DNA from: Curtobacterium sp. 9128
Lineage (GTDB): Bacteria > Actinomycetota > Actinomycetes > Actinomycetales > Microbacteriaceae
Assembly: GCF_007673775.1 (NCBI RefSeq)
Contig: NZ_VEAF01000003.1
Span: forward strand, 372,001 to 436,000
Length of the DNA: 64,000 bases
Direction: 5' to 3'
The first letter of the stretch is position 1. Each line of letters opens with the position of its first letter. The notes under the pieces were generated by a model that saw nothing but the letters and a program-made list of their open reading frames with translations, did no database searches and was not told the DNA's origin. The position numbers and the translations under genes were made by a program. This document shows positions 50,993 to 60,999 of this stretch, one piece after another.

Positions 50993-51685
50993 GTGATCGC
51001 TGCGTCAGCGAAAGACTCGGCGCCGCACCCGCCGACCACAACCGACTCCACCACGATTCGAGGCGTTGTTCGCACCCACCGACGAACATCTGCAACAGTT
51101 GGCATCGGTGTCCTTCTCCTGTCAGCGACCCGGCAGGCTCGTCAACTGGTCGTGCCGCTATGGGCAGGCCACCTGCACATCGACGCTGCGCACACCGCGC
51201 TCATCGTTGGACTATCGACTGGCGTTGAGGCGCTCGTGTTCTACCCGGCTGGCATCGTCACTGACCGCGGGCAGCGACGCTCCGTCGCCGCAACATGCTG
51301 CCTCATCCTCGCCGCCACCGTCGCACTGATTCCCCTGGCCGGTACCGCGGCGTGGCTCACCGTCACCGCGCTCGCCCTAGGGTTCGGTAACGGCATCGGC
51401 TCGGGCATCGTGAACACCATCGGCGCCGACCTCTCTCCCGCAATCGGACGTCCCGTGTTCCTCGGCATCTGGGCAGAGATCGCCGACACAGGCTCAGCAC
51501 TCGGCCCCATGCTGCTCTCCCTCGTCGCGGCCATCTCCACCGCAACCATCGGCATCGGTGCAATCGGCGCGGTCGGCGCAGTCGGCGGCGTCATGCTCTG
51601 GAAATGGGTCCCCCGCCGCACGCCCACGGGAGAAGAGGAACACGCCACAACTGTCGATGAACCGTCGCCGGAGACAAGTCGGTAG
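50993..51685 (+). pseudogene. MFS transporter, C-terminal half only
   Basis: Six helices of the second MFS half are visible, including the loop PAGIVTDRGQRRSVA, which marks the middle of the second bundle. The first half (about 190 residues) is absent; before the frame only an Asp/Thr-rich text is found. Full members have about 400 residues. The remaining 230 residues are unlikely to transport alone. The 159 bases behind it hold nothing clear. Confidence 0.6.
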
Positions 51686-51844
51686 CCGGGCGGTCCCTGT
51701 CAAGAATGACGTCACGGCTCGGGAGGCCAGTTGAACTGACAGCTCGAAGAGGCCGTCGCGGTATCGGCTGCGTGGACGGAAACGGCGGAACGTAGTCCTT
51801 GGAGGAGCCAACAGCATGGTGCGGGCCTCGTCTAGCGCATGCAG

Positions 51845-52732
51845 TCACGCGCGCCTCGAAGCACGGTACGAGGTCGGCGTCTCGTCGTGGACAGCTCGGA
51901 ACACGCGGCTGAAGTAGAACGCGTCCCCGTACCCGACTTCGGTGGCGATTGACTCGACGCTGCGCCCTGTCGTGTCCAGGAGTTCCCGCGCCCGACCCAT
52001 CCGGACCTGCGTCTGGAACTTGATCGGGCTCGTCCCGACCCGTCGTCGGAACTGGGACGCGAAGTGTGATGGGCTCATCCGCGCCATGGCGGCCAGCCGC
52101 CCCACGGTGACCGGTTCGGCCGGGTGCGCCACTATGTAATCTCGCGCGGCGTCGATCACGGGCAGTGCGTTCGCGCCGGCCACCTGTTCCGCGCAGAGCT
52201 GCGCCATCAGGTGCCAGGCCGCGCCGGACGCTGCGAGCAGGCTCGCGTCCGTGTCGCCGCGCTCCATCGCCCCGACGATCTCCTCGATGAGGGACACCGG
52301 TCGGTACACGTCCCGCAGCTGCCGCACGGGCTGCTCCGCCGTCATCCCGCTGCTCCGGAGGAACTCCGCGAGATCACGACCGAGCACATGCACCCACCAA
52401 AGCGTCCAGGGGTCGCGGTCGTTCGCCTCGTACGCGTGCGGCACACCCGGCGGCAGTACGACGACCTGGCCGCGGCGGACTTCGTGCACGGCGCCGGCGA
52501 CCCGCACACGACCGGCTCCGAGCACGCAGACCAGGACGACACACTGCTCGATGCCCTCCGGCCGGATCTTGCCGTGTGCCTGCGCGGTGGGGAAGTAGCC
52601 GGCGTCTGTGACGACAAGGTGAGCGATCCCCGGCTGGGTGAGGGCCTGCGCGACCCGGCGTGCGGGGAGAACGCGGAGACGTTGTCCGGGGAAGCCGTCT
52701 TCGATGAGCACACCTGATGATCCCCCGGACAC
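51845..52732 (-). CDS. AraC-family regulator with cupin domain
   Basis: The N-terminal cupin domain (about 25-130) includes RVRVAGAVHEVRRGQVVVLPPGVPHAY; the double HTH (about 195-293) reads VGRLAAMARMSPSHFASQFRRRVGTSPIKFQTQVRMGRARELL and VGYGDAFYFSRVFRAV. It is divergent from the DUF5107 gene that opens the carbohydrate operon and is most likely its sugar-responsive activator. GTG 52732 is the usual start; a shorter GTG is possible. Confidence 0.87.
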   Translation of the reverse strand: MSGGSSGVLIEDGFPGQRLRVLPARRVAQALTQPGIAHLVVTDAGYFPTAQAHGKIRPEGIEQCVVLVCVLGAGRVRVAGAVHEVRRGQVVVLPPGVPHAYEANDRDPWTLWWVHVLGRDLAEFLRSSGMTAEQPVRQLRDVYRPVSLIEEIVGAMERGDTDASLLAASGAAWHLMAQLCAEQVAGANALPVIDAARDYIVAHPAEPVTVGRLAAMARMSPSHFASQFRRRVGTSPIKFQTQVRMGRARELLDTTGRSVESIATEVGYGDAFYFSRVFRAVHDETPTSYRASRRA

Positions 52733-52747
52733 AGTCGTTTCGTCCAG

Positions 52748-52763
52748 GTATTCCGTCGGATAC
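52748..52763. promoter_or_regulatory. Candidate AraC site
   Basis: GTATTCCGTCGGATAC is an imperfect palindrome (outer arms GTAT/ATAC) in the gap between the AraC gene and the carbohydrate operon, about 30 bases before the operon's -10. Confidence 0.35.
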
Positions 52764-52791
52764 TGCGTTCCGGGGCAGGGTGCCGCGTTCG

Positions 52792-52797
52792 TACGAT
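52792..52797 (+). promoter_or_regulatory. -10 hexamer of the carbohydrate operon
   Basis: TACGAT ends six bases before ATG 52804, so the operon's first gene should be read from a leaderless mRNA. Confidence 0.5.
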
Positions 52798-52803
52798 CGG
52801 TGC

Positions 52804-55800
52804 ATGCTCAACGAAGAGTCGAGGCTCGACCTCCCTCCGATCCCAGCGGATCAGCACGGCCTCGCAGTTGCCGCCTGGTCCGAACCGCTCGTCATCGACA
52901 CGTACGAGCCTGAGGAGCCGGACCGGTTCCCGCAGTTCTTGGACCGTCGCGTGTACCAAGGATCGTCCGGGCGGGTCTTCCCGCTGCCGTTCCACGAGCG
53001 CATCGCCGCCGAGAAGCGCCCGCACCGCTGGGAGGCGGTGCACCTCGAGAACCGGTGGGTACGCGTCGTGGTCCTGCCGGAGCTCGGCGGACGCATCCAC
53101 ATCGGCTACGACAAGGTCGCCGACCACGACTTCTTCTACCGGAACAACGTCATCAAGCCGGCGCTCGTCGGGCTGACCGGACCGTGGATCTCCGGTGGGG
53201 TCGAATTCAACTGGCCGCAGCACCACCGTCCCGCGACGTTCCTGCCGACCGACGTGTCGATCGAGCGGGAAGCCGACGGGTCCGTCACCGTCTGGTGCTC
53301 CGACCACGACCCGTTCGCCCGGATGAAGGGCATGCACGGGATCCGCCTCCGACCCGACTCCTCGGCGATCGAGGCGCGCGTCCGGCTCTACAACCGGAGC
53401 GAGCGCACCGAGACGTTCCTGTGGTGGGCCAACGTCGCGGCCGCCGTGAACGACGACTACCAGAGCTTCTTCCCGACCGACGTCCACCATGTCGCCGACC
53501 ACGCGAAGCGCGCGGTCGCGACGTTCCCCGCTGTCGACGGTACGTACTACGGCGTCGACTACCCGGCGAGGGTGGACGCGAACCACCCGGACGCTGACCG
53601 GCTTGACTGGTACCGGAACATCCCGGTCCCGACGTCCTACATGGTCACCGACACGGACGACGCCTTTTTCGGCGGCTACGACCACGGCCGAGAGGCCGGG
53701 TTCGTGCATTGGGCCGACCGCACCATCTCGCCGGGGAAGAAGCAGTGGACCTGGGGTGACGCACCCTTCGGGCACGCATGGGACGCCAACCTGACCGACA
53801 CGGACGGCCCGTATGTCGAGCTCATGGCCGGCGTCTACACCGACAACCAGCCCGACTTCTCCTTCCTCGAGCCGGGGGAAACGAAGACGTTCTCGCAGTT
53901 CTGGTACCCGATCAGCGGCATCGGACCGGCTATGCAGGCAACTCGGGAGGCTGCGATCCGCGTCGACGTGCCGGAGCCAGGCACCCTGCGTATCGGCGTC
54001 GCGACGAGCGTCGTCGCGGATGACTCCGCCGTCCGCATCGAGTCCGCAGACGGGTCGCTGCTCACCAGCCTGGAGGTGCGGCTCACCCCCGACGCACCGG
54101 TAATCCTCGAATGGACGGCGCCGTCCGGCACGGACGCCGCGACCCTGCGGGTCGCCGTCGTCAACGGTGACCACGAGCTGGTCCGGTTCGCCCGACGCCC
54201 CGCCGACACCGACACCGACGCGCCGGCGCCCGCTGTCGCCCCGCCCGCGCCGCAGGACGTCGCGACGACCGAGGAGCTCGACCTCATCGGCGACTACCTC
54301 GACCAGTACCGGCACGCGACGCGCTCTCCGGAGCCCTACTGGCAGGAAGCGCTCCGGCGCGACCCCGGGGACATCCGAGCGCACGTCGCGCTCGGAACAC
54401 GCCGATATGCCGCCGCCGCCTACGACCAGGCGGTCGAACACCTGCAGGCCGCGGTCGACCGGCTCGTGTCCTGGGCACCGAACCCGTCCGACGGCGGCGC
54501 GCACTACAAGCTCGGGCTCGCGCTGGTGCGTGCCGGGCGTGTGGAGGACGGCCGTCGCGCACTCGGCAAGGCCACCTGGAACGCCGCCGAAGCCGCACCC
54601 GCGCACATCGCCCTGGCGCGGAGCTCCGCGGCCGAGGACCCGAGTGGGTCACTCGAGCACGTGCAAGCAGTGCTCCGGAAAGACCGTGAGCACCTGCAGG
54701 CGCGGGACACCGCGGTCGTGCTGCTCCGCCGGCTCGGTCGGTCAGCGGAAGCCGAAGTCCTGCTGGCAGAAACGCTCGCGATCGACCCGCTCGACCAGTG
54801 GGCTCGCCACCTCGCCGGTCGCCCCGTCAGCGACGACGCCACCGTCCTGTTGGACGTCGCCCTCGAGTACGCCTCGCTCGGCGCGACCGCGGAGGCGCTG
54901 GACGTCCTCGGCCTCGCCGAACAGCGCGCAGACCGGCAGGCGCTCGGGCAGGTGAACGTCCGGCCACTCGTCGCAGCGCACATCGCCGACCTCGCACTCC
55001 GGAGCGGACGCACCGACGACGCCCACCGAGCCGTCGCCTACGCCGCGGCCGTGGACTCGACGTACGCCCTCCCCTCCCGACTCGACGACATCGACGCGCT
55101 GCGCCGGGTGCTCGCCTTCGACCCGTCCGCAGCGGTGCTCTGGTCCATGCTCGGCTCCTGGCTCTACGACCGCGGTCTCGCAGCAGATGCGGTTGCCGCC
55201 TGGGAGCGCGGAGTTGCGGCCGGTCCCCGCGCCCACGACGCAGCAGTCCTCCACCGGAACCTCGGCGTCGCCGCGGTGAACGTTGCCGGGGACGTCGCGC
55301 TGGCAGCTCACCACTACGCCGCCGCACGCTCCGCGATGCCGGATGACGCCCGGCTGCTCTACGAAGCCGACGAGCTCGCAGCACGATCCGGCCGCTCGGC
55401 CGAGGACCGACTGCGGCAGCTCGACGAGCGACCAGAGCTCGTCGCGGACCGCGACGATCTGACCTTGAAACGTGTCGGGCTGCTCCTCGACCTCGGACGT
55501 GACGACGAGGCCCGCGCCGTGCTGCGGGCGCGCCGCTTCCAGCCCTGGGAAGGTGGCGAAGGCATCGCTCTCGCCGCCTGGGACCGCGCGGCACTCGCGC
55601 TCGCACGGCGGTCACTCGCCGCGGGCGACCCCGTCGCCGCAGCGGACGCGGTGGAGTCGGCGCTGCACACCCCCGACTCGCTCGGTGAGGCGCGGCACCC
55701 GCTCGCCACGACCGCGGACCTGCACCTCACACTCGGTGACGCGCTCGCTGAGCTGGGCCGCACCTCCAGTGCAGAGACTGCCTGGCGGACCGCAGCCGCC

Positions 55801-56115
55801 GCCACCGGCGACTTCACTGACATGGCGACGGCGCCGTTCACCGAACGCAGCGCATGGTCGATTGTCGCCCTCGACCGGCTCGGGCGACGGGACGAGGCCC
55901 GCCAGCGGCTCGACGACCTCGCCCGGTACGCCGACGACCTCGCTGTCGCACCGGCCGAGGTTGACTACTTCGCAACCTCGCTGCCGACCATGCTCCTGTT
56001 CCACACCGACCAGGCCTCGGAGCGCGACACGACCGTCGCCCGGCTCCGCTCCCTGCACGCGGAACTCTCCGCGTCTCTCACCGAGCACGTCGCGGACGCC
56101 GTCCGCGACGCATGA
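52804..56115 (+). CDS. DUF5107 domain protein with TPR-rich C-terminal half
   Basis: The first half (about 20-460) has the DUF5107 text: ENRWVRVVVLPELGGRIHIGYDKVADHDFFYRNNVIKPA, GGVEFNWPQHHRP, and a beta-sandwich to about residue 460, related in fold to galactose-mutarotase-like domains. After a Pro/Ala linker near 470, about 620 residues are helical repeats, with clear TPR copies such as VALGTRRYAAAAYDQAVEHLQAAVD and YKLGLALVRAGRVEDGRRAL. There is no signal peptide, so it acts inside the cell. It heads a sugar-uptake operon. A sugar-binding or hydrolase role fits; the exact reaction is unknown. 1103 residues. Confidence 0.8.
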   Translation: MLNEESRLDLPPIPADQHGLAVAAWSEPLVIDTYEPEEPDRFPQFLDRRVYQGSSGRVFPLPFHERIAAEKRPHRWEAVHLENRWVRVVVLPELGGRIHIGYDKVADHDFFYRNNVIKPALVGLTGPWISGGVEFNWPQHHRPATFLPTDVSIEREADGSVTVWCSDHDPFARMKGMHGIRLRPDSSAIEARVRLYNRSERTETFLWWANVAAAVNDDYQSFFPTDVHHVADHAKRAVATFPAVDGTYYGVDYPARVDANHPDADRLDWYRNIPVPTSYMVTDTDDAFFGGYDHGREAGFVHWADRTISPGKKQWTWGDAPFGHAWDANLTDTDGPYVELMAGVYTDNQPDFSFLEPGETKTFSQFWYPISGIGPAMQATREAAIRVDVPEPGTLRIGVATSVVADDSAVRIESADGSLLTSLEVRLTPDAPVILEWTAPSGTDAATLRVAVVNGDHELVRFARRPADTDTDAPAPAVAPPAPQDVATTEELDLIGDYLDQYRHATRSPEPYWQEALRRDPGDIRAHVALGTRRYAAAAYDQAVEHLQAAVDRLVSWAPNPSDGGAHYKLGLALVRAGRVEDGRRALGKATWNAAEAAPAHIALARSSAAEDPSGSLEHVQAVLRKDREHLQARDTAVVLLRRLGRSAEAEVLLAETLAIDPLDQWARHLAGRPVSDDATVLLDVALEYASLGATAEALDVLGLAEQRADRQALGQVNVRPLVAAHIADLALRSGRTDDAHRAVAYAAAVDSTYALPSRLDDIDALRRVLAFDPSAAVLWSMLGSWLYDRGLAADAVAAWERGVAAGPRAHDAAVLHRNLGVAAVNVAGDVALAAHHYAAARSAMPDDARLLYEADELAARSGRSAEDRLRQLDERPELVADRDDLTLKRVGLLLDLGRDDEARAVLRARRFQPWEGGEGIALAAWDRAALALARRSLAAGDPVAAADAVESALHTPDSLGEARHPLATTADLHLTLGDALAELGRTSSAETAWRTAAAATGDFTDMATAPFTERSAWSIVALDRLGRRDEARQRLDDLARYADDLAVAPAEVDYFATSLPTMLLFHTDQASERDTTVARLRSLHAELSASLTEHVADAVRDA

Positions 56116-56173
56116 CCACGGGCGATCCCGCTCGACCCGGCAACGTCGCCGGTTCCCGGAAGGAAGCATCACC

Positions 56174-57184
56174 ATGACCCGAACCCAACTCCGACGGGGC
56201 GCGATCATCGCTGCCGGCATCGCCGCAGTGGCGCTCGCCCTCAGCGCCTGCTCCGTCCCCACCGCCGGCACCGGCAACGGCTCGAGCCTGCGCATCGGCG
56301 CGATGTACCTCGACTCACAGGGGTTCTACGGCGGCGTGAAGAAGGGCGTCGAGGACGCCGCCGCGGCAAGCGACACGAAAGTCAAATTCCTCGAGTCCAC
56401 CTCGGCCGGTGACGTGTCGAAGGAGAGCTCCTTCATGAACACGCTCGTCTCGTCCAACGTCAACGCGATCATCATGTCCGCCGTCTCGACCGACGGCAGT
56501 CTGCCCGCTGTGAAGCAGGCGTCCAAGGCCGGGATCCCCGTCGTCTGTTACAACACCTGCGTCTCCGACAGCGCGGTGAAGCAGTACGTCTCCGCCTACG
56601 TCCTCGGCGACCCTGCGAAGTTCGGCTCGATGCTCGGCGACAAGGCCGCCGAGTACTTCAAGCAGGAGGGCATCGAGTCGCCGAAGATGGGCGTCATCAA
56701 CTGCGAGCAGTACGAGGTGTGCAAGGAACGCTTCGCCGGGTTCAAGGACGCCCTCACAAAGGCGCTGCCGGGAGCGACTTTCGTCGCGAACCAGGAAGGC
56801 GCCGAAGTCGACCAAGCCGTCCCGACCGCCGAACAGATGCTCAGCGCCCACCCCGACCTCAACGGGCTCTACGGTGAAGCCGGCGGCGCGACCGTCGGGG
56901 CCTACAAGGCCGTCGAGAACCGCGGGCTCGTTGGCAAGGTCGCGGTCTTCGGTTCGGACATGACCAGCGACATCGCGAACGAGCTGAAGAAGGGCACCAC
57001 ACTCAAGGCAGTGGTGGACATCTCCGGCATCGCTGCGGGGAAGCTCGCGTACGAGGCGGCCGCTACGGCGATCGACGACAAGGGCAAGGGTGAGAAGGGC
57101 GAGGTCATCCCCGCGCCCGTCGACCTCTACCAGCCGAGCGACGCCGCGAAGTGGCTCGAGACCCACAAGGACGGGCTGCCCTGA
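56174..57184 (+). CDS. Sugar ABC transporter substrate-binding lipoprotein
   Basis: The signal peptide ends in a lipobox (LALSAC, Cys at residue 27), so the protein is anchored to the outer face of the membrane. The rest is a pentose/hexose-type periplasmic-binding protein (RbsB-like): LRIGAMYLDSQGFYGGVKKGVEDAA, NAIIMSAVSTDGSLPAV, and NGLYGEAGGATVGAYKAVENRG. ATG 56174 has AGGAAG before it. It is 336 residues. The ligand cannot be told; neighbours suggest a sugar or polyol. Confidence 0.9.
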   Translation: MTRTQLRRGAIIAAGIAAVALALSACSVPTAGTGNGSSLRIGAMYLDSQGFYGGVKKGVEDAAAASDTKVKFLESTSAGDVSKESSFMNTLVSSNVNAIIMSAVSTDGSLPAVKQASKAGIPVVCYNTCVSDSAVKQYVSAYVLGDPAKFGSMLGDKAAEYFKQEGIESPKMGVINCEQYEVCKERFAGFKDALTKALPGATFVANQEGAEVDQAVPTAEQMLSAHPDLNGLYGEAGGATVGAYKAVENRGLVGKVAVFGSDMTSDIANELKKGTTLKAVVDISGIAAGKLAYEAAATAIDDKGKGEKGEVIPAPVDLYQPSDAAKWLETHKDGLP

Positions 57185-57200
57185 TCGCAGGCACCGAACA

Positions 57201-57228
57201 CGGTGGGGTGGCCTCGGTCACCCCACCG
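57201..57228 (+). terminator. Intercistronic hairpin behind the binding-protein gene
   Basis: CGGTGGGGTG and CACCCCACCG pair perfectly around an 8-nt loop. Such hairpins protect the binding-protein mRNA and lower read-through into the ATPase and permease genes. Confidence 0.6.
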
Positions 57229-57258
57229 CCCCACCTTCCCGCAACGAGAGGTCCGTCA

Positions 57259-58860
57259 ATGACGACAACACCGCCTCCGGCCACCCGCACGGCCATCGCC
57301 GAGGTGCGCGGAGCACGCAAGCAGTACCCCGGGGTCCTCGCCCTCGACGACGTCGACTTCACGATCGTCCCCGGCGAGGTGCGGGCGCTCCTCGGCCAAA
57401 ACGGCGCCGGCAAGTCCACCCTCATCCGCCTGCTATCCGGCGTTGAACGACCCGATGTCGGCGCCGTGGCGATCGACGGTGAGCCGCTGACCGGCGGCGT
57501 CACCGAGGCTGGCCGACGCGGTGTCGCCACCTGCTACCAGGAGCTTTCCCTCATCCGTGACGTCACCGTCGCCGAGAACCTCAGTCTCGGGAAGTGGCCG
57601 ACCGGGCGGTTCGGCATCGACCGACGTCGCATGGTCCGGTCCGCCAGGGCGACACTCGAACGACTCGGCGCCGACATCGACCCCGACGCCGTCGTCAGTT
57701 CGCTCACCCTCGCCCAGCAGCAGATCGTCGAGATCGCCCGGGCCGTGCAGGAGGAACCGAAGCTGCTCATCCTGGACGAGCCCACCTCGGCGCTCGCGAC
57801 CGCCGAGGTCGACATCGTCCTCGCGACCGTCCAGCGCCTGAGCGCCGAAGGGGTTGCGGTGATCTACGTCAGCCACCGCATGGATGAAATCCGCCAAATC
57901 GCCGACTCCGCCACAGTAATGCGGAACGGGCGAGTCATCGAAACGGTGAGCATCGCCGGAGCCGACACGAACCGGATCATCCACCTCATGCTCGGCGAAG
58001 CGCTCGACTCGGCCCCCACCGTGCGCCGAGCACGGACGGACGGCGAGGTGCTGCTGCAGGTCGAGGACCTCGCCGTCGCGCCCAAACTCGACGGCGTCAC
58101 GTTCGACGCCCGTGCCGGGGAGGTGCTCGGGATCGCCGGGCTCCTCGGGGCCGGCCGCACCGAGCTGCTCCGGGCGATCGCAGGCCACGACCGGATTCGC
58201 TCCGGTACGGTGTGCGTCCGCGGGACCACCGAGCCGCGACCGACGCCGCGACGCATGCGCCAGCTCGGGATCGGCATGACCCCGGAGGACCGCAAAGGCA
58301 CCGGCATCATCCCCGGACTGGGCATCGACGAGAACATCGTCATGTCGGACTGGAAGCGGGTCTCCTCCGGCGGCTTCTTGGCAAGCGGTCGCATCCGTGC
58401 AGCGACGAAAGTGCTCGGGCAACGGCTCTCAATCAAGGCCGACGACCTGACGCGCCCCATCAACACCCTCTCCGGAGGAAACCAGCAGAAGGCCGTCATC
58501 GCGCGCTGGCTTCACGCCGACAGCGACGTGCTCCTGCTCGACGAACCGACCCGCGGAGTCGACGTCCAGGCAAAGGCCCAGATCTACGACATCATGCGCC
58601 AGGTCGCGGACAGCGGGAAAGCCGTCGTCTTCGTCTCGAGCGAGGCCGAGGAACTGCCGCTCGCTTGCGACCGGGTGCTCGTCCTGCGAGGCGGCCGGAT
58701 CCGCGAAGAGTTCACCGCCCCGCACATCACCGTCCCCGACGTCCTCGCGGCATCCATGGGCGCCCACGGCTCGACCGACGAGACCGTCCCCGTCCACTCC
58801 CCACCGACCGACACCACCGCCTCGGACATCGCCGTCCACCGAGTGAAGGACCCATCATGA
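57259..58860 (+). CDS. Sugar ABC transporter ATPase (RbsA/MglA type)
   Basis: Two ABC domains in one chain: Walker A GQNGAGKST near 45, signature SSLTLAQQQIVEIARAV, and Walker B LLILDEPTSAL; second half GLLGAGRTELLRAIAG, LSGGNQQKAVIARWL and LLLDEPTRGVDVQAK. The degenerate second Walker A is typical of this group. ATG 57259 has GAGAGG before it. 533 residues. Its stop overlaps the permease start by four bases. Confidence 0.93.
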   Translation: MTTTPPPATRTAIAEVRGARKQYPGVLALDDVDFTIVPGEVRALLGQNGAGKSTLIRLLSGVERPDVGAVAIDGEPLTGGVTEAGRRGVATCYQELSLIRDVTVAENLSLGKWPTGRFGIDRRRMVRSARATLERLGADIDPDAVVSSLTLAQQQIVEIARAVQEEPKLLILDEPTSALATAEVDIVLATVQRLSAEGVAVIYVSHRMDEIRQIADSATVMRNGRVIETVSIAGADTNRIIHLMLGEALDSAPTVRRARTDGEVLLQVEDLAVAPKLDGVTFDARAGEVLGIAGLLGAGRTELLRAIAGHDRIRSGTVCVRGTTEPRPTPRRMRQLGIGMTPEDRKGTGIIPGLGIDENIVMSDWKRVSSGGFLASGRIRAATKVLGQRLSIKADDLTRPINTLSGGNQQKAVIARWLHADSDVLLLDEPTRGVDVQAKAQIYDIMRQVADSGKAVVFVSSEAEELPLACDRVLVLRGGRIREEFTAPHITVPDVLAASMGAHGSTDETVPVHSPPTDTTASDIAVHRVKDPS

Positions 58861-59906
58861 CCACCACCGTCGAGACCCCCAGCGGCACGACGAACAACGG
58901 ATCGGCCGACGGTCGCCCCAACGCGTTCACCCGCGTCCGACGCGCGATCGGCGGCAACACCACCCTCGTGAACATCGTCGGTCTACTCGTCGCGATCGTC
59001 CTGCTCTACGCGTACCTCACGTTCAACGCCGTGGGCTTCTTCACCGCGGCGAACCAGAGCGGGCTCCTGCGCGACGCCGCCCTGATCGGGGTGGCCGCCA
59101 CCGGAATGACACTCGTCATCATCGCGGGCGAGATCGACGTGTCCACCGGCCCCGCGGTCGCGCTGTCCAGCGTCATCGTGGCGTCGGGAATCTCCCAGTG
59201 GGGTCTCCCGACCATCGTCGCGATCATCGTCACCCTCGCGATCGGCACCGCATGGGGTGCTGTCGCCGGTGTCCTGCGCGCCCGATTCGCGGTGCCGTCG
59301 TTCATCGCCACGCTGGGCTTGTGGAGTGTGCTCCGTGGCCTCGCGCAGTTCGTGACGAACGCGCTGCCGGTGCAGATCCCCGACTCCGACCCGATCATGG
59401 ACTTCCTCAACGCGGACGTCCTCGGGATCCCGACACCCGCGATCGTGATGATCGTGGCCTTCCTCGTGTTCGGCTTCATCGCCCGGAAGACCTCGTTCGG
59501 CCGGTCCGTGTTCGCGATCGGCGGGAACGCCCCTGCTGCCCGACTCGCCGGCATCGACGTGCGCCGGGTGCGCATTGCTCTCTTCGCAATCATGGGCTTC
59601 CTCGGGGCGCTGTCCGGCGTGCTCCTCACCGCACGTCTCGGCTCCGGCAACTCCACCGCCGCGAACGGACTCGAGTTCGACGTCATCGCCGCGGTCGTCG
59701 TCGGTGGAACCGCGATGACCGGAGGGCGCGGCAGCCTGATCGGCACGTTCCTGGGCGTGATCTTCATCACGCTCATCGGCAACGGCCTCGTCCTGCTCGG
59801 CGTGAACTCCTTCCTGCAGAACGTGGTCCGCGGCGTCATCATCGTGCTCGCGGTCCTGCTCAACGTGACCCTGTCCCGCCGCCGCGGGGCTCGAGAGGAA
59901 GACTGA
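58857..59906 (+). CDS. Sugar ABC transporter permease (RbsC type)
   Basis: Eight to ten membrane helices with the family text GMTLVIIAGEIDVSTGPAVALSS (close to the RbsC form MT.VI..GGIDLSVG), and NAPAARLAGIDVRRVRIALF as the ATPase contact. It is 349 residues. ATG 58857 overlaps the ATPase stop (ATGA), so both are made in step. Confidence 0.92.
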   Translation: MTTTVETPSGTTNNGSADGRPNAFTRVRRAIGGNTTLVNIVGLLVAIVLLYAYLTFNAVGFFTAANQSGLLRDAALIGVAATGMTLVIIAGEIDVSTGPAVALSSVIVASGISQWGLPTIVAIIVTLAIGTAWGAVAGVLRARFAVPSFIATLGLWSVLRGLAQFVTNALPVQIPDSDPIMDFLNADVLGIPTPAIVMIVAFLVFGFIARKTSFGRSVFAIGGNAPAARLAGIDVRRVRIALFAIMGFLGALSGVLLTARLGSGNSTAANGLEFDVIAAVVVGGTAMTGGRGSLIGTFLGVIFITLIGNGLVLLGVNSFLQNVVRGVIIVLAVLLNVTLSRRRGAREED

Positions 59907-59907
59907 C

Positions 59908-60999
59908 ATGACCATCACCGACACCACGACCATGCACGGTGCGTTCCTGCCCGGGGATGCGACCGCCGAACTTCGCGCAGTGCCGATTCCCACGCCAGGC
60001 CACGGCCAGGTACTCGTCCAGGTCGGCGCCTCCGGGATCTGCGGCAGCGACATCGGCTTCATCTACCGCGGGTACAAGACCCACAAGGGCCTTGACGGAG
60101 CGCCCGCATACAAGGGCGTCGTCGCCGGACACGAACCGTCCGGGCGGATCGTCGCCGCAGGACCCGGCGTCACCCGCTTCGGCGTCGGCGACGACGTGAT
60201 CGTTTACCACATACAGGGATGCGGCCGCTGCCGCAACTGCCGCAGCGGGTACTTCATCAGCTGCACTGACCAGCCGCACAAAGCGTCCTACGGCTGGCAG
60301 CGCGACGGCGGGCACGCCGAGTACGTCCTCGCGGACGAGTCCACGCTCGTACCGCTCCTCGGCGACCTGACGTTCGTCGACGGCGCGCTGATCGCGTGCG
60401 GGTTCGGCACCGCGTACGAAGGGTTGGTCCGCACACGGGTGCACGGCGGCGAGGACCTGCTCGTCGTCGGACTCGGTCCGGTCGGCCTCGCCGCCGCGAT
60501 GCTCGGCAAGCTTCTCGGCGCGCGTCGGGTCATCGGCGTCGAGCGGAGCCCCGAGCGCATCGCGTTCGTCGAGTCCACCGGCCTCGTCGACGACGTCGTG
60601 GTCGCCGACGAGCACGCGGTCGATCGGATTCTGGAGCTGACCGGCGGCGTGGGGTGCCAGGTGACCGTCGACTGCTCGGGCACGACGCCCGGCCGGTCCA
60701 CCGCCGTCGAGGCCGCGGCCGAGTGGGGCCGCGTCGGACTCATCGGCGAAGGCGGCCGACTCGAGACCGAGGTGTCGGACACCCTCCTGCACAAGCAGCT
60801 CACGCTCACGGCGTCCTGGGTGACGTCGCTGCAGGGCATGGAGGACGTCACAGGGATGCTCGCTGCCGCCAGACTGCACCCCGAGATCGTCGTCTCGCAC
60901 CGTCTCGACCTCGCCGACGTCGACGAGGGCTACCGCATCGCTGCGGCAGGCGCGACCGGCAAGGTCGTCCTCGTACCGAGCACGGCGCCCGAACGGTGA
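59908..60999 (+). CDS. Zinc-dependent alcohol dehydrogenase (MDR family)
   Basis: A medium-chain dehydrogenase of 363 residues. The catalytic zinc ligands are Cys in GICGSDIGF and His in GHEPSG; the structural zinc set is CGRCRNCRSGYFISC. The cofactor motif VVGLGPVGLAAAMLGK with the acidic VIGVERS indicates NAD. In sugar operons these enzymes oxidise polyols or sugar alcohols, so a sugar alcohol or aldose may be the substrate. It starts one base after the permease stop. Confidence 0.9.
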   Translation: MTITDTTTMHGAFLPGDATAELRAVPIPTPGHGQVLVQVGASGICGSDIGFIYRGYKTHKGLDGAPAYKGVVAGHEPSGRIVAAGPGVTRFGVGDDVIVYHIQGCGRCRNCRSGYFISCTDQPHKASYGWQRDGGHAEYVLADESTLVPLLGDLTFVDGALIACGFGTAYEGLVRTRVHGGEDLLVVGLGPVGLAAAMLGKLLGARRVIGVERSPERIAFVESTGLVDDVVVADEHAVDRILELTGGVGCQVTVDCSGTTPGRSTAVEAAAEWGRVGLIGEGGRLETEVSDTLLHKQLTLTASWVTSLQGMEDVTGMLAAARLHPEIVVSHRLDLADVDEGYRIAAAGATGKVVLVPSTAPER

